This document shows positions 39,044 through 50,200 of a DNA stretch of 64,000 bases, piece by piece (the stretch's first letter is position 1; the number at the start of each line of letters is the position of its first letter). The notes under the pieces are model-generated. The model had not been told where the DNA came from, searched no databases, and saw nothing but the letters and a program-made list of their open reading frames with translations. Origin of the DNA: Vermamoeba vermiformis (lineage: Eukaryota > Tubulinea > Echinamoebida). The stretch spans positions 267,491-331,490 of the forward strand of contig JBEWZL010000294.1 in the NCBI GenBank assembly GCA_045837725.1, read 5' to 3'. The position numbers were made by a program, and so were the translations under genes.

Positions 39044-39182
39044 ATGTGACGCAAATCACGTGTTCGTGTTATATTCTTGTGCGACTTTAACTCTTAAATA
39101 TCGTCCCTGGTTTGGTGACAGATGACACCAACAATCACGTGTTCCGTTTATATTCCGGAGCAACTTTAACTCTTCAGTATCT
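39044..39182. repeat. Tandem duplicated promoter unit with CACGTG
   Basis: Two imperfect ~60-bp copies (39044-39102 and 39122-39182) share AATCACGTGTTC, a TATATTC run and ACTTTAACTCTT in the same order. They lie 60-200 bp upstream of copy C's start and include an E-box/G-box core. Regulation by a bHLH or bZIP factor is inference. Confidence 0.5.
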
Positions 39183-39283
39183 GGCCAACGAACGGTTTAG
39201 GGTTAAAAAGAGCAGACACATATTATCGCGAAGAGATAGTGAGATAATTCATTAGCGAAAACTAAACACATTTAAGGCTTACC

Positions 39284-39514
39284 TCAATACTTGCCAATCA
39301 CTTCAGTGGTCGTTTCAGGTGTTCGTGCTCTGTTAAGCGGAACCAAGTTATTCCTTAATGGGTTGACCGAGTATTGCACGGTTGTCGTAGTAATTGCGCG
39401 AAGACATCGAGAAATGGGATGTTCGGTGCTGGCTCTAAGGGAATACGGTAAATACCATAGATATATAAATATGGTTACATCTATCCAGATTTGATCTATT
39501 TTTAGTGTTTTCAA
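39284..39514 (-). pseudogene. Relic of a fourth surface-family gene
   Basis: The minus-strand frame includes NPLRNNLVPLNRARTPE, which matches DPLRNNLEPINTAP in the exon-3 domain of copies A-C. The surrounding sequence is no longer alignable and there is no intact exon, so it looks like a decayed fourth copy just upstream of copy C. Confidence 0.5.
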
Positions 39515-39981
39515 AATCTAATGCAACGACAATGCGAGCTGCGCTTAGTTGGTTGCAATAATTCTGACGGCTGCACCAAACTGTCACCCAAATCGTAATG
39601 TGCACATCTCTCGCCACACGATCGCAATACGTTGATGCTGCAACCTGGGTCGATTTGTATTTACGGGTGATAAGTTTTCAGATTCTGCCTACCATTTAAC
39701 CTTTTGCGGATGTTTATATTGAAGTAATTTTCCCTTAATGCCAGATGGCTCCGCTGCTAATTTTTGGAAAATTAACTAATAATGAAGGCATTTATGTTGC
39801 CGCGTATTGTTGTTGTTGTGTCGAGGTTTGAATGATTAATAAAATAAACGGAAAGATTTCGAAGGAGTTTTCTGCGGTTGCTCAACCGGCTTTCCCTTGT
39901 TTAAATGAAAATTTGATTCAATAGCCAAAGAGAGTCTCTATTAGGTCGATATAACAATATTAAGACCTGTTCTATTGAACT

Positions 39982-42900
39982 ATGGCCGATTTTTTTAAGA
40001 AGATCGGTCAGAAGATCGAGACGACATTGAACAGCCCTGAAAAGGATAAAGAGGTAAATATTTGATGTACAGTGTCAGCGTTCTTCGGAGAGCTGAAAAA
40101 GATTTTCGATTGAAATAATAAATGCTGACGTTTGCAATATAAAAATCAGAAAAATGATAAACCAGCGCCAGAGACCCCCGAAAAATCAGACAGTGCTGAC
40201 GGCGAAAAAAAGGTAATTAATTGATAATATTAAAGCAGTAAAAATTTTTCCGTCATCTGGCACTACACGCGGTGATAGAAGAAAATATTATTTCTAATAT
40301 ATAAGCATATAAGCATTTATTTAATGGACTTTATTTTAGACACGAATCAATTTGCAATCCGCTTCACGCGAAGATCTGATCGCGTTCATTCGAAAACAAA
40401 ATGAGCACGTCAAGAAGATAGAAGCGCTCGCTAAGACGGCCAAGAGTTCCAAACAAGAAGCAGATAATTTTAAGTCTGAGGCTGATGAGCTACGAAATCA
40501 AATTGCTCAACAAAAGAAAGGTACGTTGGATCTCGCGTATTTGAAATTAACTTGAATTATTAAATAAAATCACTAGATTTTGCTATGATGCTCGAGGAGC
40601 GAGAGGGTGCTCAGAAAGGACTTGAAGATTTAATTCGAACTCAATCGCAAGATCTACAAAAAATGACCTCCGAATATGAATCACTCAAAGAAAAATTACA
40701 GCAAGCCGAGGCTAGTGGTGCTAAAAGCAGCGATAATACTGGCGAGAGTCAGGTTGACAATTCTAAGCTGGAAGAACTTCAAAAACAAATCGAGCAATTG
40801 AATACTGATAAGCAAATCGCTGAAGCAGCTTTACAACGAATTGAATCGCAGCACACTGAAGAGTTGCAACGTCTTCAAGCCAAGCTAACTGATTTGGAGA
40901 CTTTATTAAACATATCAAAAGAGGAGAATCTGGATCTACAGACAAAATTGACCGAAGTTGAAAATGGCGCGAAAGCGGAATCTGGCGCCGCCACGGAACA
41001 GCTGGAAAAGCAATTAAAAGAAGCCAATGAGCAGATTATAAAGCTCAAAGAAGAAGTTTCAAGCAAAGATAATGCGCTGGCGACCAAGATCCAAGAAATG
41101 AGCCAAGAGTATCAAAGCAAAGTTGAAGAAATTCAAGCGTCTCTGTCCCAAAAAGACGAACAAATCTTGCAAATCAAACAAGAGAGTGAAACACGTGTCA
41201 AAGAGCTAGAGCAAAGTCATGAAGTGGCATTGAAACAAATGACGGAACAACTCGAGGCCAAGACGAATGAAATTTCACAGTTACAAGACAGTATCAATCA
41301 AGCTAAAGAACAAGCCGCACAACAAGGTGATCTTCAGGCAAAGAATTTGTTAGTTGAAAAAGAGAAACAGGCATTGGAAGCGCAATTACGTGAGTTGCAG
41401 TCTAAACTATCAAAGCTTAACAAGCAATTAGAGGCCAGATTGAACGACGAAGAACGATCCAAAGAAGAGCTCAAAACTCAACTGACAGCCAGCCAACAAC
41501 ACGTCAACGACCTTGCTGAACAATTGCAACACGTCAAAGCTAGTTTAGGTGACAGCGAGAAGGCGAGTCAAGATGTCATTGCATTGACGACTGAAAACAA
41601 CGAGTTGAACCAGAAGCTCGAAGAAGTGAACAAGGAAGTTGAAACTTTGACAGCAGACAAGACTGAATTGTCGCAACAGCTTGAAGAGGCTAACAAACAA
41701 GTCGAGACCTTGACTAGCGACAAGACTGAGCTGAGTCAGAAAGTCAAAGAATTGAGCACACAAGTCGAGTCATTGACCGCTAATAACGCTGAATTGTCAC
41801 AGAAGCTCGAAGATGTCAACGCGCAAGTCCTGTCTTTGACAACTGAGAAGAGTGATTTGGTTCAAAAGCACGAAGAGCTCAGCAAACAACTCGAATCTTT
41901 TGCGAGCGAAAAAAGTGCGTTGGTTCAGCAAGTTGAAGAGGCCAGCAAACAAAACGAACAATTGGCCGCAGAAAAGACCGACTTGGCTCAAAAATTCGAG
42001 GAAGTTAGTAGTCGCATTGAGACATTAAACAATGAAAATGAGAAGTTGAAACAAGAGTCCGAGAGCCTCAAGTTGGAGATCACTAATTTGTTCGATCAAG
42101 TGGCGCGTGCCGAATCCTCGGTGTCAAATGATAAAGAAGAATTGGCACGTCAGTTGCAGCAATTGACGCAAGAGAAATCAGACCTCGTCAACGCCAACAC
42201 GCAATTGACCGCACAGTTAGAACAGGCTTTGAGAGACGTAGAGCAGGCCAATCTGTTGAAGGCTCAGACGGAACAGACCATTGTGGGTGTGCGAAATCAA
42301 ACGGAAGAAGTTGTCAGGCAATTACACGCAGAGTTGGCGGAGGTCAAATCGCAAAAGGATATCACGACCGAAGAGCTCGAAAAATTACAGACATTGCAGG
42401 TTGAAGTATTAGAAAAGACTAGAAAAGGTGAGTTATGGAACATTATTTATTTGGCAGTCCTAACATGTGAAGCAGATCTGTCAGAGGCTGAAATTAGGAT
42501 CGACCAATTGTCCGACGAAAGGGACGACCTTACAGCCAGAGTCAGTGAGCTAGAGAAGGCAATTGAACAAGGTGCAGCGGACAATAAGTTACTGCAAGAC
42601 AAGATCGATAATTTCCCGCAAGTGCTTGAGCAAACCATTCAACAGACACGTGACAATATTGCCAAAGAGTTCGAGCCGAGCTTGAAGGACTTGGAAAATA
42701 TCTTGAAGACCAAAGAACAGACTATCATCAGTCTGTTAGGAAAGGTTGAACACGTTGATTCACAGCGTGAGGAGGTCAGTGCAAAGTGCAAACAATTTGA
42801 TTTTTTTCGTGGTCTGACGTTTGGGTAGATTTTGGAGAGCAGAAACAAGCTCGAAGAAAAGTTCAGTCAAGAAAAGTCAACGCTCGAAGAACAGATCAAG

Positions 42901-45900
42901 AAGCTGCAAGAAGAGTTGGCGGACAAGAGCAACACTTCTAACGAGGCTGAACGTGCTGTGGACGAGGAGAAGACACGTCTTGAAGGTGTGATTGACAAGT
43001 TGAACAAGGATATTGCCGAGGCCAAGCAGCGTGAAGAAGCCATTCAGAGCGAGTTGAATACTCTTCGCACTGAATTGGAGTCCTCGAAACAACATCACGA
43101 GAGCGATAAGATCAAATTCAGAGAACGAGAAGAAGAGCTTTCGGTACGTACACGTGATACTAGTGCGAGTGCCTTATCTAATCTTCCACAGAAACGCGCG
43201 AGTGACTTGCAAGATCGCGTCGCTAAGGACGAAGAAGTGTTGAGCGGACTCACTCAATCTTTGCGCGAATTGAACACAGACAACAACCAGCTGAAGGAAA
43301 TGTTCGCGGAGTACGTGCTTGCATAACTTACCAAATATAATGTGTAATTAACGGCCGGCCATTGCTTGTAGAGTTCAACAAAAGCTATCGGTCAAAGAAA
43401 GAGAGCTCGAAGAATTCAAAGAAATTCACGCGAGCAAGTCTAACGAGGAGCACTTAAGACTCGAAGAGAAATTGACCGAGAAACTTGAGCGCGTGTCACA
43501 ATTGACGAAAGAGAACGCTACTTTGGAGTCTAAAGTCGCGTCACTCGAGTCCGCTCTAACTGAACGTAATGAGCAGATCAGCAAGGTGTCCAGCGACAAA
43601 CAACAAATCAGCGAGCAATTGGAAAAGTTGCTCGAAGAAAAGTCTCAACTTGGTAAGTGCTCGTTATTTCCTATTTGGCAATGAACTAAAGAACGACAGA
43701 ACAAGACGTTGCTGCAGCAAAAGAAGATTCTCAGAGTATCAACAAAGAGTTGGCGCAATTGAGGGCTGAAAATGAACGACAGCAACAACATTCTTCGGAT
43801 TTGAAGTCCTCGCTGAGCGGTCAATACGAGCAACAGATTGAAACACTGCAAAAGGCATTGGACAAGGCTGGTGAACAACAGCGTGCACAAGAAGAGGAGC
43901 TCTTGGCTCTCAAAGAGGAAATTCACGACAAGAAACAACGCGTCAAACAATTGAGTGACGAAAACACCTCGTTGAAGAGCACTGTTGAGCAACAGAGAGA
44001 AGAGTTGGCCAAACAAGCTCAGTCCCCGCAACAACCTAGCCAACCGTCAGACGAGTCTACTAACGAAGTCAAGGCTGGTACGTAGAGTCGTCATGCTATT
44101 GAAGACAATTGTGCTCATTGAAGCTTCAGATGACGCGTTGCAACAACGAGCTTCGGAGATGGAGAAGTTGATCGAAGTCAAAGAAGATTTGATTCGTGAA
44201 CAGGGCGAGAAGTTGAAGCAAATGCAAGATGTAAGGACTACAAACACCACGGTAGTTGAAGCTGATTCTTTCTGAAAATAGGAATTGAATGAGCGCAATG
44301 ACCGAGTGGCCACGCTCGAGACTTCAGTTGCAGAACAGGCAGAACAACTGAAGAACATTCAACAGCAGCTCGAGCAGTCCAAGAACCAAGTCGATGAGTT
44401 GAAACAAATCGCTGAATCGGCACAAAGTCAAGTGCAACAGAGCAGCGACGAGAAGTCGAGTGTGGACGTGACTCATCAGAACGAGATCAAGCAGTACCAA
44501 GACAAGATCAGCAAGTTGAAAGTGCTGTTGAACAGAGCTCACCAACACATCTCTGAGAGCAACAAGAGCGTTAGTGACACTAAACAAGAGTTGGCCAATT
44601 TGAAGAAAGTCAACGCGGATCTGACTCAACAAATCGCGAAGATGGAGCGCGGTCAAAATCAATTGATCGAAGAGACCGTGCGCTCAAAGACACAAGAAGA
44701 GATTGAAAAGCGGTTGTCGAACTTGACGCGTGTCCAACGTGAAAAAGAGACCAATTATGAAAACACGATTCGTTCGCTGAAAGAGCGCTTAGCTGACCTC
44801 GAAGAGGAGTTCAAGGCCTATCGAGCACGTGCTCAATCGGCAAGTGTGGCGCAACCTACTGCCGAGGCTGATGACGACGATGACGTCACGAGAAAATTGC
44901 AACAAAAAGTCAACGAGCTGCGAAAACAGGTCACCAACTTAACCAAGTATGTCGTTACTGTCACTATTAACGATGCAATATTAATGGGTTTACAGTGCCA
45001 ATACCGAGTTGGAGAGAATGAAGATCGATGTGGCGCAAAAGAGTTCATTGTTGGAACAGTCAAAGAAACAGCTCGAAGAGTTGCAAAGTTTCAACACGAA
45101 ATTGCAAGAGGAGCTCAAGACACGCGAAGAAATTTCGAAGCAAAAGAAAGAAAAGTTGAAAGAGACGTTGAACCAATTGGAGGCCAAACACGTCCAGTGT
45201 AAGCTTCGGAATTGACCGGGAAGACTTTGCAAGCATTTTTTTACATTTCTTTTTTTAGCATTGATGGAGGCCGAAGAGCGCCATAAATACGCGAGTGAAT
45301 TGTTGAACCAACAAATTGCCAAGTTGAAGGAGCAATACGGATCCTTGGAGCGACAAAAAGAGGAAGAAGTTGCTAACCTTAAGGACACTATTGAAGTAAG
45401 ACCACCTAGTATAGTATACATCCTGTACTTGCATACTAATATCCATTCATAGCTGATGAAACAAGCGAACAGAATGGCACGACAAAGAGAGGCAAAAGAA
45501 AACGAAAAAATTCATTCTCAGCCTGAATCTCCGCCAATGCCGATTGCTAATGTCAACAATACCAATGTAAATAATAACGCTAATATCAACAACGCGGTGC
45601 TGGAGCCGGTCAATGTTCCAACTCTTACTAGCGGATCTGCCGACGAAAAACAATTCTTCCATTTTGCTCAATTACAAGCTCAGCGGGACGAAGAAATCAG
45701 CAAATTGAAGCAAACGATTGCAGAGTTGCAACAAAACCTCAAAGAGAGCGAGAAGATCATTCACTTGCACGAGATGCAACAAAAAGTTTTGAAGGAAGAG
45801 ATCCGCACTAGTATTAAAGAGCGCAATCAGACCTCACAGATCAGTCAACTCAGCGAGGCAGGAATCAACCTGACCTATTTGAAGAATGTTATCATCAAGT

Positions 45901-46147
45901 TTATGGAGACCGACGAAATCGAGGTGCGTTTCATTATTTTTTCCGAATGTGCTGATCTAATACAATCATGCAGAGCTTGTTGCCAGTTATCGCTAAAATA
46001 TTGATGTTTACGCCTGAAGAGATTAAGAGCATAAAAGACAAGCGAGCGCAACGTTCTGGTGGCGGCATCTGGAAAATGGTAAGTCTTGCCAACGAAAATT
46101 CTCCAGTCCAAATTTGGATCTAACTCAGTCCGTAGTTTTCGAAATAG
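39982..46147 (+). CDS. GRIP-domain golgin
   Basis: Trans-Golgi tethering coiled-coil protein. Starts MADFFKKIGQKIETTL (39982-40053), an amphipathic start; further exons at about 40149, 40340 and 40577. From 40577 to about 45900 it is almost unbroken heptad-repeat coiled coil, roughly 1700 residues in all. At the C-terminus the GRIP domain reads GINLTYLKNVIIKFMETDEIE-SLLPVIAKILMFTPEEIKSI, matching the Arl1-binding motif of golgin-97/-245, with the conserved Tyr in TYLKN. The last splice is uncertain: one option ends FSK at 46147. The coiled coil contains a run of seven 21-residue repeats (41600-42060). Confidence 0.88.
41600..42060 (+). repeat. Seven-fold 63-bp repeat in the golgin coiled coil
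   Basis: Consecutive units follow the pattern LSQKLEEVNKEVETLTADKTE, i.e. 21 residues or three heptads each. Units diverge in nucleotide sequence but keep length, consistent with ancient tandem duplication within the coding sequence. Confidence 0.65.
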
Positions 46148-46217
46148 ATCGGCGCCAGAATAAAGCAACCCTTCTTTTTGACGACTTCACGAAGAGGGTC
46201 GACAAATTTTCATCTGA

Positions 46218-46290
46218 GGGGGCGTAGCTCCAACGGTAGAGCGGCGGATTCCAGGTCCGATGGTTGCGTGTTCGAATCACGTCGCCCTCA
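46218..46290 (+). tRNA. tRNA-Trp (CCA)
   Basis: Folds as a full cloverleaf: acceptor GGGGGCG/CGCCCTC with one G-U pair, D arm GCTC/GAGC, anticodon loop TTCCAGG (CCA), T arm GCGTG/CACGT with loop TTCGAAT, discriminator A. No intron. A TTACTTTTTT terminator-like run follows. It lies just past the golgin gene. Confidence 0.88.
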
Positions 46291-46329
46291 TTACTTTTTT
46301 GCTCGTGTTCGAAAGCATAACTAATATTT

Positions 46330-46393
46330 TGGGCTGTGGTTCAGTTGGTAGAATATCGTATTGTCGCCGGAGACGCGGATTCGATCCGCCCAC
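46330..46393 (+). pseudogene. tRNA-Asp-like (GTC) with truncated T arm
   Basis: Acceptor TGGGCTG/CCGCCCA pairs at six of seven positions. The A box TGGTTCAGTTGG and D arm are good and the anticodon loop TTGTCGC gives GTC (Asp), but the anticodon stem is poor and the T arm is about ten nucleotides short (GCGGATTCGATCCGC). A run of nine T follows. Probably a decayed tRNA-Asp gene. Confidence 0.55.
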
Positions 46394-46438
46394 TTTTTTT
46401 TTTAGGTATTCGTGTGTTTAATGGTACAGTAATATTTA

Positions 46439-47038
46439 TTAAGGATAATATTCGCACGTTACAAACGAGGTAGGAGTGCAGCTAAATCGGGTTGTGAGTA
46501 ATTTTGTAACTGCTCCCTGACAAACAGTGTTCTTTTCGAACAACCACTGTAGCGCGTCGTTCGGATCGCACGATAAAAAGTACGACTTGCTTTGTAGATA
46601 CTTACGACATACGCCGGTTAAGTCGTAGTACGTCGTTTCCGCGTACTTTGCTTCACAACCTGGATGGTACTGTTCGTTAAAGCTTTGTCCGACAACGTAG
46701 GGACCAGGATTTCCAGTTAATTTGGTGATGTTTGGAAAGCTGTTTGTGCACATCTTGTAGACGTTATCATCGCATGTATTGAGCTTGTGTACTTTTTTTT
46801 GTCGGCAGCCTCGATCGCATTGGGAATTTGAGCACAGCGTTTCGATTGCTTCATCTTCACCGGTGCACTCAATTAATCTATATCCAAATGTTTCTTGAAA
46901 GCAATTGCCATTATATACTCGTACATCGGCTTGTAAAAACGGTTTGGATGCGTTGCAACCGATGCCTTCAATGAGGAATGAGGCCTGCACGAATAGCAGC
47001 AGCAACGATAAAATATAAGTGAATAGTAAAGCTTTCAT
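46439..47038 (-). CDS. Cysteine-rich secreted protein
   Basis: Single exon of 199 residues. A signal peptide (ALLFTYILSLLLLFVQA) is followed by 14 cysteines in a protein with motifs such as CTGEDEAIETLCSNSQCDRGC and FSCTPTSFVTCEYYP at the end. Two NxS/T sites. Looks like a secreted, disulfide-bonded protein; no family recognised. Confidence 0.75.
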   Translation of the reverse strand: MKALLFTYILSLLLLFVQASFLIEGIGCNASKPFLQADVRVYNGNCFQETFGYRLIECTGEDEAIETLCSNSQCDRGCRQKKVHKLNTCDDNVYKMCTNSFPNITKLTGNPGPYVVGQSFNEQYHPGCEAKYAETTYYDLTGVCRKYLQSKSYFLSCDPNDALQWLFEKNTVCQGAVTKLLTTRFSCTPTSFVTCEYYP

Positions 47039-47226
47039 TTGAGAGCATGAACAAATAAGAAGCCTTTTCTATGTCCGGTTGAGGAACGTTTTCGGCTAAA
47101 ATGGGAAGCCCCACGTGACAACCCCTCAACCCGGTTCGATGAAAACTAATGGTTAAAGTAGCTTGAATTTTGATTGGAAACGTGGTATAAATAATAATTA
47201 TCTGATCTGAAACTAGATCGGTGTAT

Positions 47227-50200
47227 TTATTTTCTGAACGGCAATAACAACTTATCCACAGCTGTAGCCAAGTTTGCGTTCTTCGCGGTAACAGTTTGCA
47301 ATCTGGCAATTATATCCTGGAGCTCAGTAGCGAATACAAGTGTTCCAGTGGCTGTCTTCAAGTTGAGCATCGCTGCCACGGCCTCCAAAGCATTCTGTCT
47401 GATTGTTTCGATCCTAATGAAAAAAAAGTAAGTCAGGAGGAAAGCTACCAAAAGCAGTCTTACTTGGCATCGAACGAGGAGAAGATTGCGTTCAAACACG
47501 CTTTACGTCTCTCCGTAGTGAAGATCTGGCTCAGCACAGCTTCGCTCTTCTCAACTAATTTTCCGAACAAAATCTATTTTTGGCGTTAGATCTGTAAGGG
47601 GGCAAATAAGGGTCGTACCTTGAATGCAACCAATATTTCCGACTTGACTGGCCACTCTTGGATCTGATGTTGGGCCACGAAGAAGTCTATCAAGCTGTTC
47701 ACTACAGCGGCGTCGTCAGAGCGATTGTACGCGAGTGCGAGGCACCGAAAAGCCTTGCCGCGACATTCGAGTTCAGCTTGACTGATCTTGTCCGAGCTCT
47801 TTTTCTCCTCTTCGTCTTCTTCTTGCTCAGCCTCACCACTGGCGATTTGCACGAGCATATCTTTGAGCGAGTCGAACACGTCAAACTTGTACTCGCGGTA
47901 GAGTTGTGTGACTTGGTCGAATGAATTCAACACTGAGGCCAAGCAGTTCAGGGCTTCTTTCTTGTAGTCACGGTTGCGTTTCTTACACTCCGTCGCACAC
48001 ACTTGAACAATCTGAGCGGGTGTAGAAGCAGCTTTGTCCGTACTTGAGAGCTCGAAGATGTTTCGTTTGTAGTTCGAAACGAACACCTGCAAGGCCTCCA
48101 ATAGTGATTCTTTGCCTTGCCACAATCGTCCGCGCATTGAAGTCAACAAGCTCGAGAGCAAAGCTTTGAATTGAGTCGCGTCCATTTGTGAGTAGTTAAT
48201 GCCATTCGCAAACTTGGTAATGCTTGCGGCACCTTGTTTCTTGATCATCCATGACGACGAGTCCAATGCCCTGCAGCATGTTAAAAAAAGTGCGAAGACA
48301 TTAATTATGCACGTACTTCGTGATGATCTCAACAACTGGATCGATGTACAAACTCAGCGAAGCGCCAGCTTCTTGCCAAATCTCCGTGAAAATCTTTTGC
48401 GTTTCCTCATTCGGATCTTGTCGGGCAAAGAAGACGATGGGAATGATCGTACTGCACAAGTGTTAGTTTGAACCGCCGAACCGTGCGAACTACTGCTTAC
48501 CGATAAAATGGCTGCATTGCATAACCGCAGTTCTTTAACAAGGCCAAGATTGCTTCTGCCACTCCCAAACTGCAAGAACGAGTTAGTAAGAGGCACAGAA
48601 TCAAACATTGACAACGTACCGAGTAGGCATATCTTCAGCTTCGGCCTTTTGATATCGATCGACCAAGTCCTCGACGCTGTTCTGCAAGCTCTTCTCCGAC
48701 GAGAGTTTTCCAACGGCTCCCACCGCAAGTGCGACTTCTTTACGCACAATGTTTGATTTGGCTGGCAGTAAGCCAATCAAATCCTTCAACAGCTTAGGAA
48801 GAGCGGGCTTCACGGCCTCTGGTCGTTGCAGCGCAGCCTTTTGAACGAACTGCGCGGAGAATGCTTTGGCTGAAGTACTTAGAGCAGTCTTGCATGTGCT
48901 AACCGCGCGATTGAGAGCAGCAGGGCCTGTTTGAGCGTCAAGTGCGTCGAGTGCTGCTGCAATGACCAGTTCGGCAGGGCCACCTCGTGCAGTTGATCGA
49001 CGAACTTCATCGAGCATGTCTTTGGAAATACCGTAACTGCAACCGAGTTAGTCTAAACAAGGGAAAAAAGATTTCTTACCTTTCAGCATGTTGCTCGATG
49101 TAATTGATCTCTTGAGGTTCATTGAACGCAATGGACTCGAGCATAGTGCCCACCAATTCCTCGAGATGAGGCTAGTGAAAGCGAGGTGAGCGAACGATTC
49201 GCGAGTCAAATTCACATACCTTGATCAAGAAGGCAGCTGTCTTGCAGATTGACGCGATTTGTTTCATGGACAACTGTCGCACATCAGCCACGGATGAGTT
49301 GATGCCTTTCTTCAACAGGAATGGCAAGGCCATATCGACGGCTTGTTGCGCTTGTTTGACGGGAGTGTGTTGCGGATCACAGAGTCGAACGGTGATCGAG
49401 GCAAGAGTCTTGTAAAGTCAGTCACTAATCGGAAAATTAAAAAGTAATTGGTACCTTGAACGCTTGCTCTGCAGCTTTGCGAACGGTTTCTTTAATGTCG
49501 TCAATAACGAGAGTTATTTTAGCCCACAGTTGTTCGAGGTAGGGCAGCACTTGATCCGCACTCTTGCCCACCAATAAATCGGCAATCGCGTAACATGTTG
49601 CCTCGCGAGTACGCCATTGACTAGAGAACATGTTGTCCAGCAAGTCTTTCATCAGATCGTCAAAGTAGAGTGATCCAACCTGCTTGCTATCCACGAGCGC
49701 GTTCAAGATGTTGGTCATGGCACTTGCAATCTTTTGATTCGGGTCATATTGCGAGCGATAGAGCTTAGGAATGAGCTTTGGCAGGTAAGGCTTCAATTGA
49801 CTTTCAGCTTTGGTTGCCAATGTCTTTGCGGCAAATGCAGCGCCCTTCTTAGAGTTCCAAAGTGCGTGATGCGATGCCAAGTTCAAGAATTTGTACACGA
49901 GGTCAGGTTGGTTCATGTCCGTAGCCAGAGACGCCAACTCTTTGTACGTCGTCAAGCCGCTGCCTTCTTGCGTCACACCCCAGATTTGCGAGCCTTGATC
50001 GACTTTGAAACCTTGGTGGCCTCCACTCAGGGTCGAGACAAGGTCGCCAACAAGAGCTTGTTGCATGTTCTGGTCGCCGAGTTCGAACAACAGTACAAGA
50101 CCACGAGAGGCGACTTCTTGAACCTGTACACGCTGTCAGTTAAAATGAAGAATAGTGCACGTGCTACGTACCACTTCGTTGTTATCGGCCAGCAATCTTC

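Larger units (their letters stand above)
38983..39981. other. Intergenic region with duplicated promoter unit and a family relic
   Basis: Contains the CACGTG tandem duplication at 39044-39182, a degenerate copy of the surface gene around 39284-39514, and otherwise AT-rich sequence before the golgin start. Confidence 0.5.

Noticed and set aside
40763-42848. Leu-rich minus-strand frames across the golgin
   Set aside because: Antisense shadow of coiled-coil codons (Glu/Lys/Gln).
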